Shown one piece after another: positions 32,458-41,101 of a DNA stretch of 64,000 nt (position 1 is its first letter; each line of letters begins with the position of its first letter). The stretch is from Kribbella antiqua (GTDB taxonomy: Bacteria; Actinomycetota; Actinomycetes; Propionibacteriales; Kribbellaceae), in contig NZ_SLWR01000007.1 in assembly GCF_004345665.1 (NCBI RefSeq), forward strand, positions 1 to 64,000, written 5' to 3'. Made by a program: the position numbers and the translations under genes. Under the pieces are notes generated by a model that had not been told where the DNA came from, searched no databases, and saw only the letters and a list, made by a program, of their open reading frames with translations.

Positions 32458-33048
32458 ATGACGCGCAAGGTGACCGCCAACATCACGCTCTCGCTGGACG
32501 GACGGGTGAACGGCGCCGGTGGCGACTACGACATGAGCTGGATCGTGCCGCACGCGATCACGGAGACGTCCCGCGACCACATGACCCGGGTGACCCAGCC
32601 GGCCACCACGGCCCTGCTCGGCCGGAAGAACTACCAGGGCTTCGGCGGCTTCTGGCCGGCGGTGGCCGACGACGAGAACGCGGCGCCGCAGGACCGTGCG
32701 TTCTCGCGGTGGCTGAACGAGACCGAGAAGGTGGTCTTCTCGTCGACGCTGACCGAGGCGCCCTGGCAGAACAGCAGGATCGTCGACGCCGAGCCTGCCG
32801 ATGTGGTGAAGCAGCTGCGGGCCGAGGAGGGCGGCGACATCGTCGTACTGGCGAGTGTCAGCGTGATCAAGGCATTGCTGGCCGCCGACGAGATCGACCA
32901 GCTGAGCATCACCCTGGCGCCTGAGCTGGTCGGTGGCGGCGCGCGGCTGTTCGAGGACGGCCTGCCCGCGACGTCCTGGAAGCTGACCGACTCCACCCCG
33001 ACCGAGTCCGGCGCGCTGTGCCTGCTGTACGACCGGGTCCGGTCCTGA
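32458..33048 (+). CDS. RibD C-terminal / dihydrofolate-reductase-like protein
   Basis: A 196-residue protein of the DHFR-like RibD_C family common in actinobacteria. VTANITLSLDGRVNGAGGDYDMSWIVPH is the N-terminal strand, ALLGRKNYQGFGGFWP the cofactor turn, and DIVVLASVSVIKALLAADEIDQLSITLAPELVGGGARLFEDG the C-terminal core. It is likely an NADPH reductase of unknown substrate. ATG 32458 has a strong CCGGAGG. A long open frame extends far upstream without further starts that make sense. Confidence 0.88.
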   Translation: MTRKVTANITLSLDGRVNGAGGDYDMSWIVPHAITETSRDHMTRVTQPATTALLGRKNYQGFGGFWPAVADDENAAPQDRAFSRWLNETEKVVFSSTLTEAPWQNSRIVDAEPADVVKQLRAEEGGDIVVLASVSVIKALLAADEIDQLSITLAPELVGGGARLFEDGLPATSWKLTDSTPTESGALCLLYDRVRS

Positions 33049-33066
33049 ACTTGGAGATCCGGGGAT

Positions 33067-33079
33067 ATTGTCGGACAAT
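33067..33079. promoter_or_regulatory. Palindrome upstream of arcA
   Basis: ATTGTCGGACAAT is a perfect 6-1-6 palindrome of the TTGTC-N-GACAA type used by many GntR/FadR regulators. It lies 168 bp before the arginine deiminase start. No matching regulator gene is adjacent. Confidence 0.45.
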
Positions 33080-33154
33080 CAGACAGATTGACCGACATCC
33101 GGCGGCGACTGCCGTAGCTTGGATGAGGACGACCCGGAGGAGAGGGCAGGCGGC

Positions 33155-33238
33155 GTGAACGAGCGGAGCGAGTTCGCCAGAAAGCACAGTGCGCTCGGAG
33201 TCTCATCGGCGCCCGGAGCGAAGCGAGGACGCCGATGA
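33155..33238 (+). CDS. 27-codon ORF overlapping the arcA start (possible leader or ERSE-type repeat)
   Basis: GTG 33155 follows GGAGGAGAGGGCAGGCGGC and reads MNERSEFARKHSALGVSSA and so on to a TGA that overlaps the arcA ATG (ATGA). It contains GAGCGGAGCGAG and CCCGGAGCGAAGCGAGG, a motif type I have seen at gene starts in other actinomycete genomes. Whether it is translated is unknown. If so, it would couple arcA translation to its own. Confidence 0.35.
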   Translation: MNERSEFARKHSALGVSSAPGAKRGRR

Positions 33239-34431
33239 GCGACAGGGCGGCGTACGGCGTCGACAGTGAGGTCGGGCCGCTGCGGACGGTGATGCTGCAC
33301 CGGCCCGGTAACGAACTGCGCCGGCTCACGCCACGCAACAACGACAAGCTGCTGTTCGACGGCATCCCGTGGGTCGGGCGGGCCCAGGACGAGCACGACG
33401 CGTTCGCGCAGGCTCTGCGCGACCGCAACGTGGAGGTGCTGTACCTCGGTGAGCTGCTCACCGAGGCACTCACCGACCCTGAGGCCCGCTCGATCGCGGT
33501 CACCGGCGCCACCGAGGACCTGCGCCTCGGCGACACCCTTCGCGACTACCTCCACTCGGCTCTCGGCGCCCTGGACCCGGCAGGACTCGCCGAGGCGCTG
33601 ATGGCCGGCGTACGGAACGACGAAGTTCGCGTAGGTGGCCTGGTGACGTCGTTGCTGGCGCACGAGGACTTCCTGATCGACCCCCTGCCAAACCTGCTCT
33701 TCACCCGCGACTCGAGCGTCTGGATCCGGGACGCGGTCGCGGTGACCTCACTCGCGATGCCGGCCCGGAGCCGCGAGACGCAGCTGACCGAGTTGATCTA
33801 CACCTTCCACCCGCGCTTCGCCGGGGCCGACAAGGTCTATGACCACCAGCTAGAGCACGTCGAGGGCGGCGACGTACTCGCGCTCGGCCCTGGCGTACTG
33901 GCCGTCGGTGTCGGTGAACGAACCACCCCGGCGGGTGTCGAGCGCCTGGCCCGGCGAGTCTTTGCCAAGGACCTGGCGCACACCGTGCTCGCGGTGCCGA
34001 TCGCCCAGCAGCGGGCGACCATGCACCTCGACACCGTGTGCACGATGGTCGACGTCGACGCCGTACTGATGTATCCGAACATGGCGGAGGAGATGCGCGC
34101 GCTCGCGGTCACCACCGACGGGGACCAGTTGCACGTGGCCGAGCCTGAACCGTTCCTGGTCGCCGCGGCGAAGGCGCTGGGCATCGACACCCTGCGGCGG
34201 ATCGATACCGGTCTAGACCCGGTGACGGCCGAACGCGAACAATGGGACGACGGCAACAACACGCTCGCCCTCGCGCCGCGCGTGTGCATCGCGTACGAGC
34301 GCACGGTGGAGACGAACGCGCGGTTGGAGGAGTCCGGGATCGAGGTCATCCGCATCTCCGGCTCCGAGCTCGGCTCCGGCCGCGGCGGCCCGCGCTGCAT
34401 GTCCTGCCCGGTCCTGCGCGACGGGGTCTGA
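33235..34431 (+). CDS. arcA: Arginine deiminase
   Basis: A 398-residue guanidino-modifying enzyme converting arginine to citrulline and ammonia. Family motifs are VDSEVGPLRTVMLHRPGNELRRLTP, LLFDGIPWVGRAQDEHD, LLFTRDSSVWIRDAV, HVEGGDVLALGPG, MHLDTVCTMVD (catalytic His/Asp), DGNNTLALAPRV and the catalytic Cys in GGPRCMSCPVLRD. The length matches ADI. No carbamate kinase or ornithine carbamoyltransferase gene is adjacent. ATG 33235 overlaps a small upstream ORF. Confidence 0.95.
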   Translation: MSDRAAYGVDSEVGPLRTVMLHRPGNELRRLTPRNNDKLLFDGIPWVGRAQDEHDAFAQALRDRNVEVLYLGELLTEALTDPEARSIAVTGATEDLRLGDTLRDYLHSALGALDPAGLAEALMAGVRNDEVRVGGLVTSLLAHEDFLIDPLPNLLFTRDSSVWIRDAVAVTSLAMPARSRETQLTELIYTFHPRFAGADKVYDHQLEHVEGGDVLALGPGVLAVGVGERTTPAGVERLARRVFAKDLAHTVLAVPIAQQRATMHLDTVCTMVDVDAVLMYPNMAEEMRALAVTTDGDQLHVAEPEPFLVAAAKALGIDTLRRIDTGLDPVTAEREQWDDGNNTLALAPRVCIAYERTVETNARLEESGIEVIRISGSELGSGRGGPRCMSCPVLRDGV

Positions 34432-34518
34432 ACGTTCACTTGACCAGGCAAGTAAGCCTGACGACACGCGGAGTGAAATCGGGGCTTGTGGGGCGACCCC
34501 GATCTGAGTACTCTTCCT

Positions 34519-34627
34519 GTCTAGGCCCAGGCCCTGTTGCTCCCCCGTCAGCAGGACTTGGGCCGTCCACGTTTAGCAGCACATAGACCAAGACCCCGGC
34601 CGCCTCACCAGGCGACCGGGGTCTTCG
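34519..34627 (+). ncRNA. 6C-like small RNA
   Basis: A promoter-like TTGTGG (34486-34491), a 17-bp gap and TACTCT (34509-34514) precede a structured segment. GTCTA (34519-34523) pairs with TAGAC near 34585, GGCCCA pairs with TGGGCC, and CCTGTTG pairs with CAGCAGG around a cytosine-rich loop CTCCCCCGT. The transcript ends in a strong terminator. The C-rich loop and the order TAGGCCCAGGCCC / CAGGACTTGGGCCGTCC resemble the actinobacterial 6C RNA (B11 in mycobacteria) from memory. No ORF is present. Confidence 0.6.
34590..34625. terminator. Bidirectional terminator between the sRNA/arcA and the SEC-C gene
   Basis: AAGACCCCGG (34590-34599) pairs with CCGGGGTCTT (34616-34625), with an internal CCGCCTCACCAGGCG extension. 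The A-rich start and T-rich end make it usable from both strands. It serves the small RNA and the convergent SEC-C protein gene. Confidence 0.85.
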
Positions 34628-34639
34628 GCTCAGAGTGGT

Positions 34640-35608
34640 CTAACGAATCGTCAGCTGCCGGCTGGCCAGACCGGCCCGGGCAGCGCGCTCCTCGGTGGTC
34701 AGCGGAGCGTCGGCCGCGAGCGCCTTCTCCAGCTCGACCGCGAACTCGCCCGCCGGCTTCTCCACGTCCGCCGCCTCAGCGTCGGCCGGGAGCTCCCACA
34801 CCGGCGCCAGTACGCCGAGCGCCCGGAACGAGCCGATCAGCCGGCTGCCCTCCGTCAGCGCCGACGAGCCGGCCGCGTGCAGCCGCGCCAGCGCGTCCAG
34901 CAGGGTGTCCTCGCTGTGCGGCATCACCCAGCGCAGGTACCGCCGGTCGCCGATCTGAGTCCAGTACGCCGCCTCCACGGACCCCAGCCGCACCGTCGGA
35001 GCCGCGGCCGCGTTCGCCCGCTCCAGACCCGCGGCGACCTCACCGGTCGGGTCCTCGACGTTCTCGCTGACCCAGAAGTCGAACCCTTCGTGCACCTTGA
35101 CCTCGATCGGCTTCGAGGTGTCGATCAGGTCCTGCAGCCGGGGGCCTTCCTTCATCAGGTCACCCAGCTGGATCGGGTTGCCCGGCTCGGTCGTCAGCGC
35201 GGCCGTGATCGCGTGCCCGAGGTCGCGGCTCGGGTCGCCGGACGACGCGTGCGTCTGCAGCCCGATCCAGATCGACTCGTCGTCGCGCACCAGCCCGGGC
35301 ATCGCCATGGGCAACAGCGTGACGAGGTTGACCACCTTGCCGGCGTTGTCGCCGGTCAGCACGACTTCCGCCGTACCGGCCGGAACGATCTCGCGGAAGG
35401 CGATCAGGTCGCACTCGGACGGCAGGCCCTCGAACGGCCGCACCACGAACGTGTCCGCGGCCTGGGCACGTTCCCGGCCGTGGCACTGCTTGAACCGCTT
35501 ACCCGAACCACACGGGCAGGGTTCGCGCGGGCCGACATCGACCAGGTCGGCCGGATCCAGCGTGACGGTCGTCGTGTTCTTCGGGCGCTGCCGCGACTTC
35601 TTTCCCAT
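34640..35608 (-). CDS. SEC-C motif protein, DUF5926-like
   Basis: A 322-residue protein. A basic N-terminus (MGKKSRQRPKNTTTVTL) leads to a SEC-C zinc motif, PREPCPCGSGKRFKQCHG, and then a ~270-residue domain without recognisable catalytic motifs (GLVRDDESIWIGLQTHASSG, KPIEVKVHEGFDFWV, YLRWVMPHSEDTLLDALARLH). This arrangement is conserved in actinobacteria as an uncharacterised family. ATG 35608 is preferred over much longer upstream frames that lack a coding look. It is separated from the RsbW-like gene by 49 bp on the same strand. Confidence 0.82.
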   Translation of the reverse strand: MGKKSRQRPKNTTTVTLDPADLVDVGPREPCPCGSGKRFKQCHGRERAQAADTFVVRPFEGLPSECDLIAFREIVPAGTAEVVLTGDNAGKVVNLVTLLPMAMPGLVRDDESIWIGLQTHASSGDPSRDLGHAITAALTTEPGNPIQLGDLMKEGPRLQDLIDTSKPIEVKVHEGFDFWVSENVEDPTGEVAAGLERANAAAAPTVRLGSVEAAYWTQIGDRRYLRWVMPHSEDTLLDALARLHAAGSSALTEGSRLIGSFRALGVLAPVWELPADAEAADVEKPAGEFAVELEKALAADAPLTTEERAARAGLASRQLTIR

Positions 35609-35657
35609 GGGCGCAGTCTTGCAGCCACCCCCACCCGACGGCCAACTCGCCGATCGG

Positions 35658-36074
35658 TCAGTTGGGAATGATGGCGTGGACCGTGCGGTGGGTGTCGGCG
35701 GTGCGTACGTGCCACATCGAGGTGAGTACGTCGACGATGGCCAGGCCGCGGCCGCCGATCGACTCGGGGTGTGCGTCGGTGATCCGCTGCGGCTCGGTCT
35801 CGCCGCAACCATCCGTCACCTCGACGTGGATACCGGCGCGGTCGATCCACCACGCGGCGCGGACCTCGCCGGCGGGCAGGGGTGGTGCGTACCGGATCGC
35901 GTTCGACATCAGCTCGGACAGCACCAGCTGGGCGTCGTCACTCGCGGTTTCGGTGACCCGGTAACGCTTCAGGTAGGCGGCCAGACGGCGACGGGCATCC
36001 GCTACCGCGGACACTTCATGCGGCAGTACGACGTCCACAACGCTCACGTCGGCAGGCAAGGTCGCAGAGGACAA
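35658..36074 (-). CDS. RsbW/SpoIIAB-like ATP-binding (anti-sigma factor kinase) protein
   Basis: 138 residues of the HATPase_c_2 type: N-box LVLSELMSNAIRYAPP, G1 box VEVTDGCGETEP, and G2 GGRGLAIVDVLTSMW. Actinobacteria have many such kinases, which phosphorylate STAS anti-anti-sigma factors or restrain sigma factors; neither a STAS nor a sigma gene is next to this one. The start is TTG 36074, supported by GAGGAG nine bases upstream. The Trp in LTSMWHV is typical of the streptomycete-type subgroup. Confidence 0.88.
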   Translation of the reverse strand: MSSATLPADVSVVDVVLPHEVSAVADARRRLAAYLKRYRVTETASDDAQLVLSELMSNAIRYAPPLPAGEVRAAWWIDRAGIHVEVTDGCGETEPQRITDAHPESIGGRGLAIVDVLTSMWHVRTADTHRTVHAIIPN

Positions 36075-36291
36075 GCAGGGTCTCCTCGATCATCGGAACA
36101 GCCACAATCTCTTCTGCCCACTTCCAGCCCGGGAAAACACAGACAGGTATTCCGTTACATAGCGACGCCGTAGATCACACGTTTAGCCAACAAACCGAGA
36201 CGAAATCGACGGAATTGAACGTTGCAATAACAGGTCGCATTCACATAACCCCGCGCCGTGTTCACCCACGGTGACCCACGGCACAGCCCGC

Positions 36292-37170
36292 TCAGGCCTG
36301 CCGGCGGGTACGGCGCTTCGGCGGGAAGGTGAAGGACGGGAGCGGTGGTGAGGGCGGCTCCGCAAGGGTTCGCAGAGCGGCTTCCGGGTGGTCGCTGATG
36401 ATCGCGTCGACGCCGATGTCGCGGCAGTGGTGGACGTCGGGGGCATCGTTGACGGTCCAGACATAGACCTGGTGGCCGTGCTTGTGCGCCCGGTCGACGT
36501 ACTCGGGATGGGCGGTGACGAGCTCCAGGCTGGGGCCGGCGCACGAGACGCCGGTGGGCAGCGAGCCGTCCCGGAACCGTAGCGGAACGCGATCCATCAG
36601 CAGGACTGTGCGCAGGCCGGGCGCCATCACGCGCAGGCGGCGCAACGACAGCCAGGAGAAGCTCATCACCCGGACCGGGGACTCCGTGCCGACCTTCGGG
36701 TGCGCCCAGCCGTAGCGGTCCAGGGCTTCGACCAGCCGGCGTTCGACGAGTCCGGCGTACCGGGTCGGGTGTTTCGTCTCGATCGCGAGCTCGAGTGGGC
36801 GGCCGGCGTCGCGGACGGTGGCGAGCAGCTCGTCGAGGGTGAGGACTGTCAGCAGGTCGGGGCTCGGCAGCTCGGCCTCGTCGTCGAGCTCCGCCCAGGG
36901 GTTCTTCCAGGAGCCCCAGTCGAAGGATTTGAGTTCCTCCAGGCTCATCGTGGACAGCACGCCGCGACCGTTGGAGGTGCGTTCGATCCGGCGGTCGTGG
37001 ACGCAGACGAGATGTCCGTCGGAGGTGAGCCGGATGTCGCACTCGAGACCGTCCGCGCCGGCTTCGACCGCCCGGCGGTACGCCGCCAGCGTGTGCTCGG
37101 GACTGACCTCGCTCGCGCCACGGTGGGCCACGACGGCTGGGCCCTTCCCTCGAAGGAAGCTCTGTCCCAT
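36292..37170 (-). CDS. Glycerophosphodiester phosphodiesterase
   Basis: A 292-residue TIM-barrel GDPD. VVAHRGASEVSPEHTLAAYRRAVEAGADGLECDIRLTSDGHLVCVHDRRIERTSNG holds the catalytic His pair and metal-binding Glu/Asp; LAIETKHP is the third metal motif and VYVWTVNDAPDVHHCRDIGVDAIISDHPE the C-terminal strand. There is no signal peptide, so it is cytoplasmic. It hydrolyses glycerophosphodiesters to glycerol 3-phosphate. ATG 37170 is chosen; GTG 37191 would add seven residues and neither has a good binding site. Confidence 0.93.
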   Translation of the reverse strand: MGQSFLRGKGPAVVAHRGASEVSPEHTLAAYRRAVEAGADGLECDIRLTSDGHLVCVHDRRIERTSNGRGVLSTMSLEELKSFDWGSWKNPWAELDDEAELPSPDLLTVLTLDELLATVRDAGRPLELAIETKHPTRYAGLVERRLVEALDRYGWAHPKVGTESPVRVMSFSWLSLRRLRVMAPGLRTVLLMDRVPLRFRDGSLPTGVSCAGPSLELVTAHPEYVDRAHKHGHQVYVWTVNDAPDVHHCRDIGVDAIISDHPEAALRTLAEPPSPPLPSFTFPPKRRTRRQA

Positions 37171-37264
37171 GGGGACAACTCTGACACGCACTCAAGTCAG
37201 CAAGTCACGCAGGCTCGCCGGGACCGGAAAACGGTTACTACTACCGGTCAGGGACGATTGCCGC

Positions 37265-38239
37265 ATGGAGATGCGGGCGGTGGTCCTGGATGGTCCGATC
37301 GAGCCGGAGGAGATGGTCGTACGACGGGTCCCGGTGCCCGAGCCCGAGGCCGGCTGGGTCCGGGTGAAGGTGGAGGCGTTCGGGCTGAACCGGTCCGAGT
37401 ACCACCTGCGGGCCGGGATGGCGACGAACGCGCGGTTCCCGGTCATCCCCGGGATCGAGGCGACCGGCACGGTCGACGCGGCACCGGGCGGTGAGTTCGA
37501 GCCCGGGCAGCAGGTGGTCGCGATGATGGGCGGGATGGGACGCGAGTACGACGGTGGGTACGCCGAGTACACCGTCGTACCGGCGTCGAGCGTCATTCCA
37601 GTGCGGACCGATCTGGATTGGGCGACGCTCGGGGCGTTGCCGGAGATGCTGCAGACGGCGCACGGTTCGCTGCACACCGGGCTGGCGATCGAGCCCGGTC
37701 AATCGTTGCTCGTCCGCGGCGGTACGTCGTCGGTCGGCGTGGCTGCGGCGGTGCTCGCAAAGGAGCATGGGCTGACCGTGTTCGCCACCACCCGAAATCC
37801 CCAACGGACAAAGGTGTTGCAGGACCTCGGCGTCGATTACCCGATTGTTGATGACGGCAACGTCGCGGCAAAGGTCCGGGAAATCCTGCCGACCGGTGTG
37901 AATGCGGCCCTCGAACTCATCGGCACCAATGTGCTGCCGGACACCCTGAAAGCGACGGCCGTGCACGGGACCGCGTGTTTCACCGGGATGCTGAGCGACA
38001 ACTGGACGATCCCGGACTTCTACCCGATCGGGTATCTGCCCAACGGTGTGCGGCTGGCGGCGTACGGCGGGGAGAGCAGTGACCTCCCCGCCGGCGCGTT
38101 CCAGCGCTATGTCGATCTTGTTGCTAACGGCAAGCTTCCGATCCGGATCGATCGCGTCTTCACGATGGAGCAGATCGGCGAGGCCCACCGCGTCATGCAG
38201 GACGGTGGAGCCGTCGGCAAGCTTGTCGTCCGGGTCTAA
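37265..38239 (+). CDS. Zinc-free medium-chain dehydrogenase, quinone-reductase-like
   Basis: 324 residues. MRAVVLDGPIEPEEMVVRRVPVPEP, VEAFGLNRSEYHLRAGMA and IPGIEATGTVD form the catalytic half. LLVRGGTSSVGVAAAVLAKEHGLTVFATTRNPQR is the Rossmann half, and LMQ-like VMQDGGAVGKLVVRV the end. It lacks the catalytic-zinc Cys/His pattern, so quinone or enone reduction is expected. ATG 37265 or 37271 both fit. It converges with the FMN-monooxygenase gene (4-bp overlap of stops). Confidence 0.88.
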   Translation: MEMRAVVLDGPIEPEEMVVRRVPVPEPEAGWVRVKVEAFGLNRSEYHLRAGMATNARFPVIPGIEATGTVDAAPGGEFEPGQQVVAMMGGMGREYDGGYAEYTVVPASSVIPVRTDLDWATLGALPEMLQTAHGSLHTGLAIEPGQSLLVRGGTSSVGVAAAVLAKEHGLTVFATTRNPQRTKVLQDLGVDYPIVDDGNVAAKVREILPTGVNAALELIGTNVLPDTLKATAVHGTACFTGMLSDNWTIPDFYPIGYLPNGVRLAAYGGESSDLPAGAFQRYVDLVANGKLPIRIDRVFTMEQIGEAHRVMQDGGAVGKLVVRV

Positions 38240-39573
38240 GCGGTTGCCTCCTGTAGTGACGCCGTACGACCGGCCGGGCGGGCCAGGCCGTAGTGGTCGC
38301 GGAGCGTCGTACCGGTGTAGTCGGTGCGGAACAAACCGCGCCGCTGCAGGATCGGCACGACCTCGTCGACGAACGCGGTCAGCCCGGACGGCAGCACCGC
38401 GGGCATGATGTTGAATCCGTCGGCCGCGTCCGCCTCGAACCAGTCCTGGATCGCGTCCGCCACCTGCTCCGGCGTACCGCTGAAGGTTCGATGCCCACGG
38501 CCACCACCCAGCCGGCCGATCAGCTCGCGGACGGTCAGCTTCTCCCGCCGGGCCAGCGTCACGATCAGCGTGTAGCGGCTCTTCGCGCCCTCGATCTCGT
38601 CCTCGTCCGGCAGATCGTCGGGCAACTGCTGATCGAAGGGCAGATCCTCCGGCTTCACCCGCAACGTGCGGGCCAGCTGCAGCCGCGCGTACTCGGGCCG
38701 GATCAGCTCGTCCAGCTGCTGCTCGAGCCGCAGCGCCTCCTCGACCGTCCCGCCGATGACCGGCACGATGCCCGGCAGGATCTTGATCGTGTCCGGATCC
38801 CGGCCGAGTGCCGCCGTCCGCGCCTTCAGGTCGCGATAGAAGTCCTGTGCGTCCTCCAGCGTCTGCTGCGCCGTGAAGACCGCTTCGGCGTACCGGGCGG
38901 CGAGGCCCTTACCGTCCTCCGACGAGCCCGCCTGGACGATCAGCGGGTGACCCTGCGGCGAGCGCGGCAGGTTCAGCGGCCCGCGGACCTGGAAGTGCCG
39001 GCCGACATGGTCGATCGGCACCACGCGGTCATTCAAAGCCCAGACACCGGACGACTTGTCGGCGATTGCAGCATCGTCCTGCCACGAGTCCCACAGCTTG
39101 TAGGCGACCTCGAGGAACTCGGCGGCCCGGTCGTACCGCTCGGCATGCGCCGGCTGATCTGCCAGATTGAAGTTCTTCGCCGCCTCCGGGCCGGCCGTGG
39201 TGACCACGTTCCAGCCCGCCCGTCCACCGCTGACATGGTCGACGCTGGCGAATCGCCTGGCCAGGTTGAACGGATCGTTGTACGTCGTCGACGCGGTCGC
39301 AATCAGGCCGATCCGCGACGTCGCCGCCGCGATCGCGGTGAGCAGCACGGTCGGCTCGAGCGAACCGGCCGGCCGCCGCCCGACATCACCGAACAGCACC
39401 GGCGAGTCCGCGAAGAAGATCGAGTCGAACTTCCCCCGCTCGGCGATCTGCGCCAGTGACTGGTAGTGCTGAACGGACGTGTTCGCGAACGGATCGCTCT
39501 CCGGCAGCCGCCACGACGCCTCGTGGTGTCCGGTGCTCATCAGGAACGCGTTCAAATGCAGCTGTCTGGTCAC
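38236..39573 (-). CDS. LLM-class FMN-dependent monooxygenase, NtaA/SnaA/DszA family
   Basis: A 445-residue bacterial-luciferase-like monooxygenase that uses FMNH2 supplied by a flavin reductase. Family motifs are LHLNAFLMSTGHHEASWRLPESDP, FDSIFFADSPVL, EPTVLLTAIAAATSRIGLIATASTTYNDPFNLARRFASVDHVSGGRAGWNVVTT and HPLIVQAGSSEDGKGLAARYAEAVFTAQQTL. It is the last gene of an operon whose first gene encodes a flavin reductase and which carries a sulfonate-type ABC importer, so an organosulfur (C-S or sulfone) cleavage role is likely. The compound is unknown. Confidence 0.92.
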   Translation of the reverse strand: MTRQLHLNAFLMSTGHHEASWRLPESDPFANTSVQHYQSLAQIAERGKFDSIFFADSPVLFGDVGRRPAGSLEPTVLLTAIAAATSRIGLIATASTTYNDPFNLARRFASVDHVSGGRAGWNVVTTAGPEAAKNFNLADQPAHAERYDRAAEFLEVAYKLWDSWQDDAAIADKSSGVWALNDRVVPIDHVGRHFQVRGPLNLPRSPQGHPLIVQAGSSEDGKGLAARYAEAVFTAQQTLEDAQDFYRDLKARTAALGRDPDTIKILPGIVPVIGGTVEEALRLEQQLDELIRPEYARLQLARTLRVKPEDLPFDQQLPDDLPDEDEIEGAKSRYTLIVTLARREKLTVRELIGRLGGGRGHRTFSGTPEQVADAIQDWFEADAADGFNIMPAVLPSGLTAFVDEVVPILQRRGLFRTDYTGTTLRDHYGLARPAGRTASLQEATA

Positions 39574-40286
39574 AGCGAAACCCCCAATGCCTCAAGGAGC
39601 GTCGAGCGCATCTTGGCGAATCCTGGATCGGCCGGGCTCCGTGGCGCGGCCAGTTCAACGTGCTCCTCCGCGACGATCCGCCCCTCGTCCAGCACGATCA
39701 CCCGATCGGCCAGCACGATCGCCTCGTCCACGTCGTGCGTCACCAGCAGTACGGCGGGCTGATGCGCCGCGCACAGCTTCCGCAGCAACACATGCATCTT
39801 CAGCCGCGTCAGCGCGTCCAGCGCCCCGAACGGCTCGTCCGCCAGCAGCAGCTCCGGCTCGCGCACCAGCGACCGCGCCAACGCGACCCGCTGCTGCTCA
39901 CCACCGGACAGCTCGTTCGGCCACGCCTTCTCGCGCCCCGCGAGCCCCACTTCCTCGAGACTCTTCCGGCCACGCTCGTCGGCGCCGGTCAAGCCGAGGA
40001 CGACGTTCTCCAACACCCTTGCCCACGGCAACAACCGCGAGTCCTGGAAGACAACCGACACATTCGCCGGTACGACGAGCTCCCCGGAGCCGGCGACACC
40101 GGCGTCCAACCCTGCCAATGCCCGCAGCAGCGTGCTCTTCCCGGATCCGCTCTTCCCGAGCAGGGCGACAAACTCGCCGGGTGCGATGTCCAGGTCGACA
40201 CCATCCAGTACGGCGCGTTCGTCGTACTTGCGGGTCAGTCCCCGAACCTGGACGGCGGCTGTTAAGAGTCCAGCGTGCGGCGCCAT
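39570..40286 (-). CDS. ABC transporter ATP-binding protein, SsuB/TauB type
   Basis: 238 residues with Walker A LLGKSGSGKST, Q-loop VVFQDSRLLPWARVLENV, signature NELSGGEQQRVALARSL, Walker B LLLADEPFGALD and H-loop LLVTHDVDEAI. The DSRLLPW and FGALDALTR motifs place it in the nitrate/sulfonate/taurine importer group. It overlaps the permease gene (25 bp) and the monooxygenase gene (4 bp). Confidence 0.93.
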   Translation of the reverse strand: MAPHAGLLTAAVQVRGLTRKYDERAVLDGVDLDIAPGEFVALLGKSGSGKSTLLRALAGLDAGVAGSGELVVPANVSVVFQDSRLLPWARVLENVVLGLTGADERGRKSLEEVGLAGREKAWPNELSGGEQQRVALARSLVREPELLLADEPFGALDALTRLKMHVLLRKLCAAHQPAVLLVTHDVDEAIVLADRVIVLDEGRIVAEEHVELAAPRSPADPGFAKMRSTLLEALGVSL

Positions 40287-41101
40287 GACAAGGCCCTCCT
40301 TTGGATGAGTCGGACGAAGCCGTCGGAGAGCAGGCCGAGGACGCCGTACAGGACCAGCCCGACGATGATGATGTCGGTCTGACCGTAGGTCCGGGCCAGC
40401 TCCATCATGTAGCCGATACCGCTGGTGGCGTTGATCTGCTCGACGACGACCAGGGACAGCCAGGCGCCGGTCACGGCGAACCGCAGGCCGAGCAGGAACC
40501 CGGGCAGGGCACCTGGCAGGACCACCCGGCGGATGAAGTCCCAGCGGGACAACCCGACGGTCTGGGCGAGTTCGACGTACCGGGCGTCGATGGTGCGCAG
40601 ACCGTTGTGGGTGTGGATGTAGATCGGCACGAACACGCCGAGCAGGATGGTGATGACCTTCATCGACTCGCCGATACCGAGCCAGAGGATCAGCAGCGGC
40701 AGCAGCGCCAGCGACGGGATCGCCCGCTTGATCTGAATCGGCCCGTCCAGGACCGCCTCGCCGATGCGGGACAATCCGGAGAGCAGCGCGAGTACGACGC
40801 CCAGCACGATGCCGAAGGCAAGACCGAGCAGCGCGCGCTGCGTGGACGTCCAGAGGTTCGACTGCAGCCGGCCGTCGGCGATCAGCTCACCGGCCGTGGT
40901 GACCACGGTCCACGGCGCGGAGAGCACCCGCTGGTCGATCCACCCGGTGGCGGATCCGATGCTCCAGATGACCAGCAGGAGTACCGGTCCGAGGGCGGTG
41001 CCGAACTTGATCGGCTTGCCCGGGCCGAGCCTGCGCCGTCGTACGACGGGAGTCCCGGCCACCTGCTCCCGGCGGATGCCGGGGAGTGTCGTAGCGCTCA
41101 T
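40262..41101 (-). CDS. ABC transporter permease, SsuC type
   Basis: A 279-residue BPD_transp_1 permease with six helices. The cytoplasmic EAA-type loop is ELAQTVGLSRWDFIRRVVLPGALPGFLLGLRFAVTGAWLSLVVVEQ. The N-terminal WIDQRVLSAPWTVVTTAGELIADGRLQSNLWTST segment is typical of SsuC/TauC. It overlaps the binding-protein gene (ATGA) upstream and the ATPase gene downstream. Confidence 0.93.
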   Translation of the reverse strand: MSATTLPGIRREQVAGTPVVRRRRLGPGKPIKFGTALGPVLLLVIWSIGSATGWIDQRVLSAPWTVVTTAGELIADGRLQSNLWTSTQRALLGLAFGIVLGVVLALLSGLSRIGEAVLDGPIQIKRAIPSLALLPLLILWLGIGESMKVITILLGVFVPIYIHTHNGLRTIDARYVELAQTVGLSRWDFIRRVVLPGALPGFLLGLRFAVTGAWLSLVVVEQINATSGIGYMMELARTYGQTDIIIVGLVLYGVLGLLSDGFVRLIQRRALSWRRTLDS

